Assembly: GCA_005879795.1 (NCBI GenBank)
Contig: VBKJ01000148.1
Span: 1 to 32,559 of the forward strand
Length of the DNA: 32,559 nt
Source of the DNA: Deltaproteobacteria bacterium
GTDB taxonomy: Bacteria; Desulfobacterota; Binatia; DP-6
Reading direction: 5' to 3'
Position numbers and translations under genes: made by a program. This document shows, piece after piece, positions 9,340 to 19,716 of the stretch. The notes beneath the pieces are model-generated. The model saw nothing but the letters and a program-made list of their open reading frames with translations. It had not been told where the DNA came from and did not search any database. Numbering within the stretch: position 1 is the stretch's first letter; each line of letters begins with the position of its first letter.

Positions 9340-10245
9340 TCAGCCGGCGCCGACGAGCCAGCACATGATCGCCTTCTGGACGTGGAGGCGGTTCTCGGCC
9401 TGGTCGAGGACCACCGACTGCGGGCCGTCGAGGACGGCGTCGGTGATCTCCTCGCCGCGGTGGGCGGGGAGGCAGTGCATGACGAGCGCGCGCGGGCCGG
9501 CGAGCGCGACCACGCGTTCGTTCACCTGGTAGGGGCGGAAGGCGTGGCGCCGGGCCTTCGCCTGGGCCTCCTGGCCCATGCTCGTCCACACGTCGGTGTA
9601 GACCACGTCGGCGCCCCGCGCCGCGCTCTCCACTTCGTGCGTGACGGTCGCGTGCGGCCCGGCTTCGGCGACGATCCTCGGGTCGGGCTCGTAGCCGGCC
9701 GGGCAGGCGAGAACGAAGTCGAAGCCCAGGCGCGCGGCGGCGTCCATCCACGAGTGGACCATGTTGTTGCCGTCGCCGATGAAGGCGACGCGCAGGCCGG
9801 CCAGCCGGCCACGGCGCTCGAGGAGCGTGAAGCAGTCGGAGAGGACCTGGCAGGGATGGTGCAGGTCGGAGAGGCCGTTGATGACCGGCACGCGCGCGCC
9901 GGCCGCGAGGTCGACCACGCTCTGGTGGAGGAACGTGCGCGCCATGACGAGGTCGACCCACCGTTCGAGGTTCCGGGCGATGTCGCGCGCCGACTCGCGC
10001 TCGCCGAGGCGGATGTCGCCGGGCGCGAGATGGATGGCGGCGCCGCCCAGCTGCACCATGCCGACCTCGAAGGTGACGCGCGTGCGCAGGCTCGGTTTCT
10101 CGAAGATCATGGCGAGCGTCCGTCCCGCGAGCAGCGGATGCGGCTTCCCGTCGCGCAGATCGGCCTTCAGACGCCCGGCGAGGGCGAGGATCGCCTCGAT
10201 CTCCCCGGTGGCGAGGTCGGCGATGCGCAGGACGTCTCGCTTCAT
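9340..10245 (-). CDS. argF: Ornithine carbamoyltransferase
   Basis: It makes citrulline from ornithine and carbamoyl phosphate. The 301-residue protein carries the carbamoyl-phosphate loop as EKPSLRTRVTFEVG (SLRTR where STRTR is common), the ARTF segment, the HPCQVLSD motif, FIGDGNNMVHSW and the ornithine-binding HCLPAHRGEE. Length is normal. ATG 10245 has an AGGA ribosome-binding site 7-8 bases upstream, which lies in a tandemly duplicated 23-base unit that also carries the end of argD. It is the third gene of argB-argD-argF. Confidence 0.96.
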   Translation of the reverse strand: MKRDVLRIADLATGEIEAILALAGRLKADLRDGKPHPLLAGRTLAMIFEKPSLRTRVTFEVGMVQLGGAAIHLAPGDIRLGERESARDIARNLERWVDLVMARTFLHQSVVDLAAGARVPVINGLSDLHHPCQVLSDCFTLLERRGRLAGLRVAFIGDGNNMVHSWMDAAARLGFDFVLACPAGYEPDPRIVAEAGPHATVTHEVESAARGADVVYTDVWTSMGQEAQAKARRHAFRPYQVNERVVALAGPRALVMHCLPAHRGEEITDAVLDGPQSVVLDQAENRLHVQKAIMCWLVGAG

Positions 10246-10248
10246 CAG

Positions 10249-10281
10249 TATTCCTCGCTCACGCTCGCGAATATTCCTCGC

Positions 10282-10292
<11 letters not shown>
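10249..10292 (-). repeat. Tandem duplication of argD stop / argF ribosome-binding region
   Basis: Two copies of a 21-base sequence (10249-10269 and 10272-10292) repeat with a 23-base period. On the minus strand each copy contains GCGTGAGCGAGGAATA, that is, a TGA and an AGGA Shine-Dalgarno core. The upstream copy supplies the argD stop; the downstream copy supplies the argF ribosome-binding site just before its ATG. The duplication moved argF about 23 bases away from argD. Confidence 0.85.
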
Positions 10293-12542
<2,250 letters not shown>

Positions 12543-12559
12543 CTAAGCATCACCAGCCG

Positions 12560-12892
12560 ATGGGCCATGTGACTGTCGACGCAGAACTCGCCGGCGCGAG
12601 AAGAGCGCGGGTTCGCATTCTCGTCGATAGCGGCGCTACGTACACCGTGCTTCCTGCCGACCTCGCCCAGCGGCTGAAGATCACGGAGGCGCCGAGACGG
12701 CTGAAGGGACGGCTCGCGGACGGCCGTCGTAAGTCCATGCGGGCGGTGACCGTGTTCATCCGGCTTCTCGGACGTGAAGCGGCGGATACGGCTCTCATCG
12801 GCCCGCGGGGTATCGAGCCGCTGCTTGGCGCCGAGGCCCTCGAAGCCCTCGGCCTAGCGGTCGATCCGACGTCGCGCAAACTGAAGCCGTGA
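12560..12892 (+). CDS. Retropepsin-like (clan AA) aspartic protease family protein
   Basis: A 110-residue cytosolic protein. The active-site motif VDSGATYTVLP (Asp23-Ser-Gly-Ala) matches the D-[ST]-G-A of retroviral-type aspartic proteases, and LLGAEALEALGL near the C-terminus matches the second conserved motif of small bacterial members. Such proteins hold half of the active site and are expected to dimerise. ATG 12560 is preferred because homologues start with a short MG-x-V-x-V strand; TTG 12506 in the same frame would add 18 residues. No clear ribosome-binding site. It stands alone downstream of the arg cluster, so no substrate can be proposed. Confidence 0.72.
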   Translation: MGHVTVDAELAGARRARVRILVDSGATYTVLPADLAQRLKITEAPRRLKGRLADGRRKSMRAVTVFIRLLGREAADTALIGPRGIEPLLGAEALEALGLAVDPTSRKLKP

Positions 12893-13013
12893 GCTTCGGG
12901 TTGGCGAGGCGATGCAGCTCGGTCTGGTCGGCGAGAAACCCTGATCGGCCCGCGCGTGAAGGAGCTTCGGCCAAGCGGGGGGCGGGACTCCTGGGCCTCG
13001 TGACGGGGCGCCG

Positions 13014-14792
13014 TCAGGGGTTCCGCACGCAGTCGTACGTGAGCGGGATCGTCGCCCCCATGCCGACGACCTCCATGTCAGTCACCTGGAGGGCCGTGAG
13101 CGAGTGGCTGTCGACGCCGACCTCGGTCCACTTGTGCGTGGTGAACCGATCGCTCTGCGCGGTGAGGGCGATGTTGCCGCCGTCGGAGAGAATCATCCCG
13201 TAGCGCTGCATCGCGCGAGCGATCACACGCGCGCCCTCGGAAGGCAGCGAGGCCAGCGGGAAATCGGATCGCAAGCGGAAGCGCACGCCATAGGGTGGCA
13301 GGTTCGCCCCGCCGGTCGGGCCGCCCGCGTGCGTGGCCGGCCGCACGTACACGCCGCTCCGCATACGACTGTTCGGCAGGATGAAGCGGATCGCGTGGTT
13401 GATGGCGCCGCTCGCCACCTCGTCCGCCGAAAAGAGCATGGCCGCCATCGGGAAGCCGGCGGCGTCGGCCGAGGTGCACTGATCGCCGCGCAGGGTCGCC
13501 GGGTACGAGCGCGTCAGGTCCCAGACCGCCGCGCAGCCGCCCGTGAAGGTCGAGCCGACGATGTTCGCGCGCCACATCTCGTACAGGGTTTTCGTCGGCC
13601 GGTGCACCACGATGAGGTGGCAGTCGCCGTTGCTCACGCACTGGTAGCCGGTCTCGCCCTCGATCGCACCGCCCGGAGGGACTGGGAACGGCACGTGGTC
13701 GCAGTCGGGTGTGTAGAAGTCGGCCGTCGGCGTGAAGGTGCGGAAGGGCGTCGTGGCGTCGGCTTGGAGCACCTCGATGCTGAAGTCGATCCGCATCGAG
13801 CCGAAACCCCAGCCGCCGGCGGCGGCGAGCGCCTCGATGATGCCGTCGGAGGTCGCGCTCTTGAGCAGCGTCGAGACGTCGGTGTTCCACGGGTTCGGGG
13901 CCTCGAAGAGCTGCCCGGGGGCGGTCGTGGTCGTCGTCGAGCCGCTGGTCGAGGTCGACGTACTCGAGGACGACGAGGTCGAAGTCGAGCTGGTGGTCGG
14001 AATCACGGTTGACGTCGAGGAGCTCGTGCTCGGACGCGATGTGCTCGAGCTGGAGGCAGTGGATGACGACGTCGTGCTCGAGATCGTCGTCGCCGAGGTC
14101 GAGGTGGAGGTAGAGGTGGTCGTCGGTTTCGTCGTCGATGTCGACGAGGTAGTGGAGGTCGAGCTGCTCGAGCTGGCGCTCGAGGACGTGCTCAACGAGG
14201 TGCTCGTCGTCGACGTCGAGGTCGTGGTGGCCTTCTTCCGGCCCGCCGCGCTCACGGTGGACGACCCGCTCCCGCACACGCATGCGTCGCAGGCCTGGCC
14301 CTCGGCGCAGTCGGCGACGGTCTCGCACTGCTCGCCGCCCTCCGCATCGAGCCGGCCGTCGCCGCAGGTGGACCTCGGAGCCTGGAAGCGTCGGCGTTTG
14401 GTCGCGCGGGCGCTGAACGTACCGATCAACGATGCGCAGGACACATCATCGACTATCGCGCGCATCCGTACGCTGCGGAGCGCGCCGCACGCGTGCCACC
14501 GTGCCTGCAGCGTGCTGCGTCCGCCCCGCCGGCGGACGTGCGCCGGCACGGGCGGGCAGCCACTCGTGATCGTCGCCATGCCGTCCGCGTCGATGACGAT
14601 CGCGTCGAATGGCAGCTCAGTCCTCGGTACGAGGGCCGGGGCGACGAGGAAGCGAATGCCCGGGCAGGGCGGGGAAGCCACGGCCGTTGCCGGCGGTGCT
14701 GCAACGAGCGCGAGGGCGAGCAGCACGAGGCAGCGCCTGACGATCGTCGCAGGCGCGACGGCAGCCGGTCCGAGTTGTGCCACTCCGGGCAC
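13014..14792 (-). CDS. Secreted protein: Cys-rich N-terminal region, Ser/Thr linker, conserved C-terminal domain of unknown function
   Basis: About 592 residues from GTG 14792; the start is uncertain (GTG 14783, and ATG 14876 or 14909, are in frame). A hydrophobic segment, RRCLVLLALALVAAPPATA, is a signal peptide. Next come a region with scattered cysteines and a Cys-rich motif (CGDGRLDAEGGEQC, then CDACVC) like those of surface proteins in myxobacteria and related groups. About 100 residues of almost pure Ser/Thr follow, then a domain of about 290 residues beginning NPWNTDVS and containing HLIVVHRPTKTLYEMW, AAVWDLTRSYP, TSADAAGFPMAA, INHAIRFILP, YGVRFRLRSDF and QRYGMILSDGG. This resembles a conserved domain of extracellular bacterial proteins that I cannot name. 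Activity is unknown; substrate binding or carbohydrate processing is only a guess. Confidence 0.75.
   Translation of the reverse strand: MPGVAQLGPAAVAPATIVRRCLVLLALALVAAPPATAVASPPCPGIRFLVAPALVPRTELPFDAIVIDADGMATITSGCPPVPAHVRRRGGRSTLQARWHACGALRSVRMRAIVDDVSCASLIGTFSARATKRRRFQAPRSTCGDGRLDAEGGEQCETVADCAEGQACDACVCGSGSSTVSAAGRKKATTTSTSTTSTSLSTSSSASSSSSTSTTSSTSTTKPTTTSTSTSTSATTISSTTSSSTASSSSTSRPSTSSSTSTVIPTTSSTSTSSSSSTSTSTSGSTTTTTAPGQLFEAPNPWNTDVSTLLKSATSDGIIEALAAAGGWGFGSMRIDFSIEVLQADATTPFRTFTPTADFYTPDCDHVPFPVPPGGAIEGETGYQCVSNGDCHLIVVHRPTKTLYEMWRANIVGSTFTGGCAAVWDLTRSYPATLRGDQCTSADAAGFPMAAMLFSADEVASGAINHAIRFILPNSRMRSGVYVRPATHAGGPTGGANLPPYGVRFRLRSDFPLASLPSEGARVIARAMQRYGMILSDGGNIALTAQSDRFTTHKWTEVGVDSHSLTALQVTDMEVVGMGATIPLTYDCVRNP
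13920..14229 (-). repeat. Low-complexity Ser/Thr-coding tract
   Basis: About 100 codons specify almost only Ser and Thr. The DNA is a degenerate repeat of GAC/GTC-type trinucleotides on the plus strand. It encodes an extended, probably flexible linker between the Cys-rich region and the C-terminal domain of the secreted protein. Such tracts expand and contract by replication slippage. Confidence 0.85.
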
Positions 14793-15187
14793 GGTGGCAT
14801 GGCGCGGACGACCGGTTGTATCGTGCGTCGCCCACGGACTCGTGGCCGGCCGTCTCGTGCTTGCCGTGCGCAGCATGGCCGGCCGGAAGCGGGGCAAACG
14901 GCAGGCCAACCGAGCGCCCGCCGTGAGGACCTCAGCAGCGCCTCACCGCGGTTGACCGGATGGCTTGCGCTCGCGCCACACCGGGGAAGAGCAGGAAGGC
15001 GCGCCAGAGGGGGGGCGGGGCAGCGTCTGATATCGCAGATTCGGTCAGCTTCCCTTTTGAGTTTCTCACGCAGTGGACGAGTCGGGGTTGTCGGGGTTGA
15101 TGTGGTGCCGGACTCGGCGCAGGTGCGGTGAGCCCGACCCCACTTGAGTCCGCGCGCGACGTGATGCTACCCCTGGGCGCGGATCCG
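14793..15187 (+). other. Gene-free divergent region with an inverted repeat
   Basis: About 395 bases between two divergent secreted-protein genes. I see no supported gene. GTCGGGGTT occurs twice in tandem at about 15081-15099. A perfect 7-base inverted repeat, CGGACTC (15109-15115) and GAGTCCG (15146-15152), precedes the propeller gene. It probably holds promoters for both flanking genes, but no clear -35/-10 pair was found. Confidence 0.4.
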
Positions 15188-16639
15188 ATGGTCGAACGCG
15201 CAACGCTCACGGGGCTCGCTTCCGTCGTCGCTCTCGTCGTCGCGACGGGTAGTGCGGAAGCGCAATGCGACTCTCGGTTGCGACAGCTGAGCAGCGATCC
15301 GTTTACGAATTCCACCAGCCAGCACGGAACCGAGGTCGAGCCGGACACGTTCGTGTTCGGCTCGACGATCGCGACGACCTTCCAGGTCGGCCGCTTCTTC
15401 GACGGAGGAGCCTCCGACATCGGCTGGGCGACGTCCACCGACGGAGGCGCGAACTGGTCGAAGGGTTTCCTGCCCGGGATCACCAAGCTCCAGGGTGCCG
15501 GCCCCTACGATCGGGTGAGCGACCCGTCGGTCGCGTACGACGTCCGCCACGCCGTGTGGCTCATCTCCTCGCTGGCGCTCGTCGAGCACGGGACAAACGT
15601 CAACTCCCCCGCGGTGGTGGTGAGCCGCTCGGTCGACGGTGGCCTCACCTGGGCCAACCCCGTGACGGTCGGGACGGGAGCCGACCTGGACAAGAACTGG
15701 ACCGTCTGCGACACCACCGCCGCGAGCCCCTTCTACGGGAATTGCTACACCGAGTACGACGACGCGGGCGCCAACAACCAGCTTCGCATGGCCACGTCCA
15801 CGAACGGGGGCCTCACGTGGACCCAAGCCAGTGTGCCGACCACGAGCGTCATCGGCGGCCAGCCGGTCGTGCAGCCGAACGGCACCGTCATCGTGCCCCT
15901 GAACAACGGCAGCCAGTCGAGGGTGCAGGCCGTCACGTCGACCGACGGCGGCGCGAGCTACGCCGGCCCGGTCACGATCGCGATCATCGCGGCGCACCCC
16001 GTGAGCGGCAACCTGCGAACCAGTCCGTTGCCGTCCGCCGAGATCGACGGCGCCGGGCGGGTGTACGTGGCGTGGCAGGACTGCCGCTTCCGCTCTGGCT
16101 GCGCCTCGAACGACATCGTGTTCAGCACCTCGTCCGACGGAACGACGTGGTTCGCGCCAAGCCGGGTTCCGATCGATCCCACGACGAGCACCGTTGACCA
16201 TTTCATCCCGGGCCTGGCCGTCGACAAGACGACCGCCGGCGCGTCGGCGCATCTGGGCCTCACCTATTACTACTATCCCAACGCCGCCTGCTCGGCCGCG
16301 TCGTGTCAGCTCTCGGTGGGATTCATTTCCTCGACCAACGGAGGCGCCAGCTGGAGCGCCCCCACCCAGCTCGGCAGCCCGATGTCGCTGGGGTGGCTCC
16401 CGAGCACCACCCAAGGCGTCATGGTCGGGGATTACATCTCGACGTCGTTCGCGGGTGGTCTCGCCTACCCCGTATTTGCGCTGGCCACCGCTCCCAGCGG
16501 CAGCACCTTCCACGAGGCGATGTACACCGCCAGCGCCGGCTTCGCCGTATCGGGTGGCAGCGCGACCGCGAGCGCCGAGGGCGCGGCGGTGAGTCCGCGT
16601 GTCGGACTCGAAAGCGAAGCGCCCCGGACGGCCCGATAG
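15188..16639 (+). CDS. Secreted sialidase-like (BNR/Asp-box) beta-propeller protein
   Basis: A 483-residue protein from ATG 15188, which gives a signal peptide MVERATLTGLASVVALVVA followed by an AEA|QC cleavage site. Upstream starts (GTG 15128, ATG 15164) would place acidic residues before the hydrophobic core. At least five Asp-box motifs are visible: STDGGANW, SVDGGLTW, STNGGLTW, STDGGASY and STNGGASW. They mark successive blades of a sialidase-type propeller. Catalytic arginines or the Tyr/Glu pair of true sialidases could not be confirmed, so a glycan-binding or hydrolase role is unproved. No anchoring domain is seen, so it is probably released or periplasmic. It is divergent from the secreted Ser/Thr-linker protein. 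Confidence 0.8.
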   Translation: MVERATLTGLASVVALVVATGSAEAQCDSRLRQLSSDPFTNSTSQHGTEVEPDTFVFGSTIATTFQVGRFFDGGASDIGWATSTDGGANWSKGFLPGITKLQGAGPYDRVSDPSVAYDVRHAVWLISSLALVEHGTNVNSPAVVVSRSVDGGLTWANPVTVGTGADLDKNWTVCDTTAASPFYGNCYTEYDDAGANNQLRMATSTNGGLTWTQASVPTTSVIGGQPVVQPNGTVIVPLNNGSQSRVQAVTSTDGGASYAGPVTIAIIAAHPVSGNLRTSPLPSAEIDGAGRVYVAWQDCRFRSGCASNDIVFSTSSDGTTWFAPSRVPIDPTTSTVDHFIPGLAVDKTTAGASAHLGLTYYYYPNAACSAASCQLSVGFISSTNGGASWSAPTQLGSPMSLGWLPSTTQGVMVGDYISTSFAGGLAYPVFALATAPSGSTFHEAMYTASAGFAVSGGSATASAEGAAVSPRVGLESEAPRTAR

Positions 16640-16731
16640 CGAGGCTGGACGCTCTGGGCAGGGCGCTCGGACCGCTCGACGACTATGTCGCATCTGGGAA
16701 ATGTCGCTAATGTCTAGGTAGACACCGCTCA

Positions 16732-18240
16732 ATGGCCGACGAAACCGAGAGCCGCGCGCTCCGTACCCTCGCCGACATCGTCGAATCGGGGCGACCGCTG
16801 GCATACATTCATTCCGCGGAAGAGCAGCGCGTGATGGCGCTGCTGCGCGACACCGCAGGCGCATGTTTCTCGGCGGCGGTCCCGCTCTGGATATGGAGCC
16901 TCACCGAGGGCATGCGCCGCGACGATGGTAGCGGCGGCGAGCTGCTCAGCCCGCGTGCGGCTCTCGATTTCGTCGCCACGTACGATGGCCCGGCGCTCTT
17001 TCTCTTCAAGGACTTCCACGAACCGCTGCGCGAGGCGCCGGACATCCGGCGGCGACTGCGCGACCTGTACGAGCTCTGCCTTGACCGTGGCAAGTTTGTG
17101 ATGATCTGCTCGCCGGTCAAGTTCATCCCCGAGGAGCTCGCGCGCAGCATCGTCTACGTAGAGCTGGCAGTTCCCGATCTGCGCGAGCTCGTCGGGTTTC
17201 TGCGGCACGAGGCCGCGGCGATCACGGCAACCGGCGGCCGCCTCGATGCCGACGAGGCTACTCTCCTCCAGCTCGCACGGGCGCTCCAGGGCCTGACGCT
17301 CGACGAGGCGCGCCATGCGATTCGCCGCGCGCTGAGCTCGCGCAAGGTCTTGGATCAGGAATCGGTTCCCGTGCTGCTCGAAGAGAAACGCCTGCTGGTG
17401 AATCGCACCGGGATGATCGAGTACATCCCCGCCGAGACCAGCATCGAACACGTCGGCGGACTGGAGATCATGAAGAAATGGCTGATGGAGCGGCGCAAGT
17501 TATTCCAGATGCGGGACCGCATCAGCGCCGAGATCGTGCCCAAAGGAGTACTGGTCATGGGTGTCTCGGGCTGTGGCAAGAGTCTGTCCATCAAGGCAGT
17601 CGCGTCCTGTTTCGAGCTGCCCCTTTATCGCATCGATATGATTGCCATCTTCTCCGGACGTCACGGAACACCGGAAAGCGCGTTCGCGCAGGCCTGCCAT
17701 ATGCTTGAGTCGATGGCTCCGGCAGTGGTCTGGTTCGACGAGATCGAGGCTGGCATCAACACGCAAGCCAAGGAAGGCGAGTTGGCTCGCATATTCGGCT
17801 TCTTCTTGACGTGGATGCAGGAGAAGACACGCGGACTGTTCGTGGGCGCCACCGCCAACCGCATAGACCTCCTGCCCGCCGAGATGATCCGCAAAGGGCG
17901 CTTCGACGAAGTGTTCTTCGTCGATCTGCCCCTCGAAGACGAGCGGCTCGACATCTTCCGAGTGCATCTGCGGCGGCGCGGGGTCGATTTTGAGGGGTTC
18001 AATTTCGAGCCGCTCAAGACCTTCACGAAAGGCTGGACAGGCGCCGAGATCGAGCAGTGCGTGGTGTCGGCACTGACAAGCGCCCGTCTCGAGGAGCGCG
18101 GATTGACGGATGCGGATCTGTTCAATGCGACCGCCAACGTCGTGCCGCTCTCGAAGACCATGAAGGAACAGGTCGATCAGATCCGGAAATGGGCCTTCGC
18201 CCGCGCGGTGCGGGCCTCGCCGCGTGAACGCTATTCATAG
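16732..18240 (+). CDS. Ycf46-like AAA ATPase
   Basis: A 502-residue cytosolic AAA+ protein. Residues 1-250 form the Ycf46-type N-terminal region (GPALFLFKDFHEPL, CSPVKFIPEEL, ELAVPDLRELVGFL). The AAA module carries Walker A GVSGCGKS at about residue 277, Walker B VVWFDEIEAG at about 332, sensor-1 GATANRIDLLP, and the arginine-finger region RKGRFDEVFFVDLP, the last being characteristic of Ycf46. Members occur in cyanobacteria, plastids and scattered bacteria; roles in inorganic carbon use have been proposed in cyanobacteria, but biochemical function is unsettled. ATG 16732 fits the family length. Codon use looks less GC-rich than the arg/dap genes, consistent with transfer. No partner is encoded next to it. 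Confidence 0.88.
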   Translation: MADETESRALRTLADIVESGRPLAYIHSAEEQRVMALLRDTAGACFSAAVPLWIWSLTEGMRRDDGSGGELLSPRAALDFVATYDGPALFLFKDFHEPLREAPDIRRRLRDLYELCLDRGKFVMICSPVKFIPEELARSIVYVELAVPDLRELVGFLRHEAAAITATGGRLDADEATLLQLARALQGLTLDEARHAIRRALSSRKVLDQESVPVLLEEKRLLVNRTGMIEYIPAETSIEHVGGLEIMKKWLMERRKLFQMRDRISAEIVPKGVLVMGVSGCGKSLSIKAVASCFELPLYRIDMIAIFSGRHGTPESAFAQACHMLESMAPAVVWFDEIEAGINTQAKEGELARIFGFFLTWMQEKTRGLFVGATANRIDLLPAEMIRKGRFDEVFFVDLPLEDERLDIFRVHLRRRGVDFEGFNFEPLKTFTKGWTGAEIEQCVVSALTSARLEERGLTDADLFNATANVVPLSKTMKEQVDQIRKWAFARAVRASPRERYS

Positions 18241-18463
18241 CTGCGGCAGCCTGCCGCGACCGTCGCCGACCGGCGGCGGTCCCAGAGCCGTTCGGAGGCG
18301 GCGACTTCACCGGACACGGGCCAGCGCCACGGCGCCCGTGAGCCCGAAGGCTGCGGCACAGCCGAATCCCGCGGGCGGGGACGGCGCGGGTCTTGGGTAA
18401 ACTTCGCGCGACACAATCGATATCCCCGTAAGCTGCGCGCCGGGGACCTGGAGGAGACGTGAA

Positions 18464-19117
18464 ATGCGGAGAATGGGGCTATTTCTCTCGGTGGTGATGC
18501 TGGCGGGATGCGTCCATCTTGTCGTGCGACCGTACCAGCGCAAGGTAGATGCCCAAACCGGCCACGTTGTAGACGATACGGACAAGGACGCACATGGCGT
18601 TCGCTTCTACCGCCCAGCCCCGTACCTGTGGCTAGCTTCTGACAAGGACGGCAAGTGTGTCCCGACCGTGCTCTACTTACCCGACCCGACCCAGGAGTAC
18701 ATCATGCAGGTATCGCCGTGGGACGGCGCGCTGGGGATCGGCACGGTCAGCATGAAGCCGACGCTTCAGGACGGCTGGAACCTCACCGGCCTGGACTCTT
18801 CTGTAGACACGAAGGTGCCAGAGACTCTGACCGCGATCACCGGGCTCGCGAAGGCGGCGATGGGGGTGACAGCCGAAGCCGTCGAAGTAGGACGCCCCGT
18901 AGGGAAGGCTACCAAAGTCAGAGATCAGACGACGATGGGGCCGGGCCTCTATCGAATCGTCCTTCGTCCGAATGAGGCATATCCGCTCGACTTCGAGCCA
19001 GTTCTTCAAGTGAAGGATGGCGACAAGGTGGTGCCGTGTACGACGTTCGGCTCGCCCGCTTCTGCTTCGAAGAAGGACGGCGGTGGGGAGGAAGGAAAGC
19101 GTAAGAGGAAGAAGTAA
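18464..19117 (+). CDS. Lipoprotein, unknown family
   Basis: The 217-residue protein begins MRRMGLFLSVVMLAGC, a clean lipoprotein signal with lipobox LAGC (Cys16). A strong ribosome-binding site (GGAGGAG) lies 8 bases before the ATG. The mature part has VLYLPDPTQEYIMQVSPWDG and a central MKPTLQDGWNLTGLDSSVD, and ends in a lysine-rich, low-complexity tail (EEGKRKRKK). The middle (residues about 115-150) may be helical. I do not recognise the family. It stands alone between the AAA ATPase and the convergent Kazal-type gene. Its base composition is milder than that of the biosynthetic genes, in keeping with the accessory block. Confidence 0.72.
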   Translation: MRRMGLFLSVVMLAGCVHLVVRPYQRKVDAQTGHVVDDTDKDAHGVRFYRPAPYLWLASDKDGKCVPTVLYLPDPTQEYIMQVSPWDGALGIGTVSMKPTLQDGWNLTGLDSSVDTKVPETLTAITGLAKAAMGVTAEAVEVGRPVGKATKVRDQTTMGPGLYRIVLRPNEAYPLDFEPVLQVKDGDKVVPCTTFGSPASASKKDGGGEEGKRKRKK

Positions 19118-19171
19118 CTACGCCCGACGGGGGTGGTCCTGCATGGCAGAGATGACGGAGTCGGCGGGCGG

Positions 19172-19711
19172 CTAGCGACGTGGGGCAAACCCGTCCGATG
19201 CTTTGACCGCCGGCGCGGCATCGCACGGGCCCGTGTGTGCCAGCGCCACGCCGGCGTCGAGTAGCAGGCACCAGTTCGCGTAGGTGACGCTATCGCAGCC
19301 ACAGACCGGCGCTCCGCCCCGCGCGCACGGACCCGGGCTGACGCAGTATCCTAGCTGGATCCCCGTGCACTGGGGATCGTTCACCTCGCACGAGTTCCGC
19401 CCCCGGCACCGGCGGTGCCCGGAGCTGCCACAGGTGTAGCGGCGCGTGAACGCCCGCCGGCCGCACGGGGACTCTCTCGCGATGCGCGCGTGCCGGGCGC
19501 CCTCCCGCCTGGTGATCTGGCCGCTGTCCACGGCGAAGCGAATCACCTCCGTCGCGCACTGCACGCGTTCACGGTGGTTCGTCCACTCGACGCCGTCGGC
19601 CCGCCAGTAACAGGGGCACTGCTCCGCGAAGATCGGCAGGACCTTCGCTCCGGCGACGCTGACGAGCCCAAGGGCGAGACCCACCGTGCCGGCACCGATA
19701 CGTAGACGCAT
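19172..19711 (-). CDS. Secreted Kazal-type protease inhibitor-like protein
   Basis: A 179-residue protein with an N-terminal signal peptide (MRLRIGAGTVGLALGLVSVAGA) and a GGAGG ribosome-binding site 4 bases before the ATG. The C-terminal part (residues 123-163) has the Kazal pattern: C-x7-C-x10-C-x14-C with GGAPVCGCDSVTYANWC and LDAGVALAHTGPC. Kazal domains block serine proteases by a surface loop. Residues 30-110 form a separate cysteine-containing region (QCPCYW, VQCATEVIRFAV, ESPCGRR, YTCGSSGHRRC) that I do not recognise. Whether it truly inhibits a protease cannot be judged from sequence, since loop residues vary. Its leader overlaps a group II intron maturase remnant on the other strand. 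Confidence 0.78.
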   Translation of the reverse strand: MRLRIGAGTVGLALGLVSVAGAKVLPIFAEQCPCYWRADGVEWTNHRERVQCATEVIRFAVDSGQITRREGARHARIARESPCGRRAFTRRYTCGSSGHRRCRGRNSCEVNDPQCTGIQLGYCVSPGPCARGGAPVCGCDSVTYANWCLLLDAGVALAHTGPCDAAPAVKASDGFAPRR

Positions 19712-19716
19712 TGCGC

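Noticed and set aside
13920-14229. CRISPR-like short repeats.
   Set aside because: The repeats are degenerate trinucleotides coding for Ser/Thr, with no constant repeat unit and no spacers.
13732-14955. A 407-codon plus-strand frame with a Val/Glu/Asp-rich segment.
   Set aside because: The acidic, valine-rich run is only the antisense of the Ser/Thr tract in the secreted protein.
18300-18420. A minus-strand frame ending PAGFGCAAAFGLTGAVALAR, resembling a C-terminal sorting tail.
   Set aside because: There is no gene upstream of it on that strand, no start signal, and it would overlap the leader of the plus-strand lipoprotein gene.
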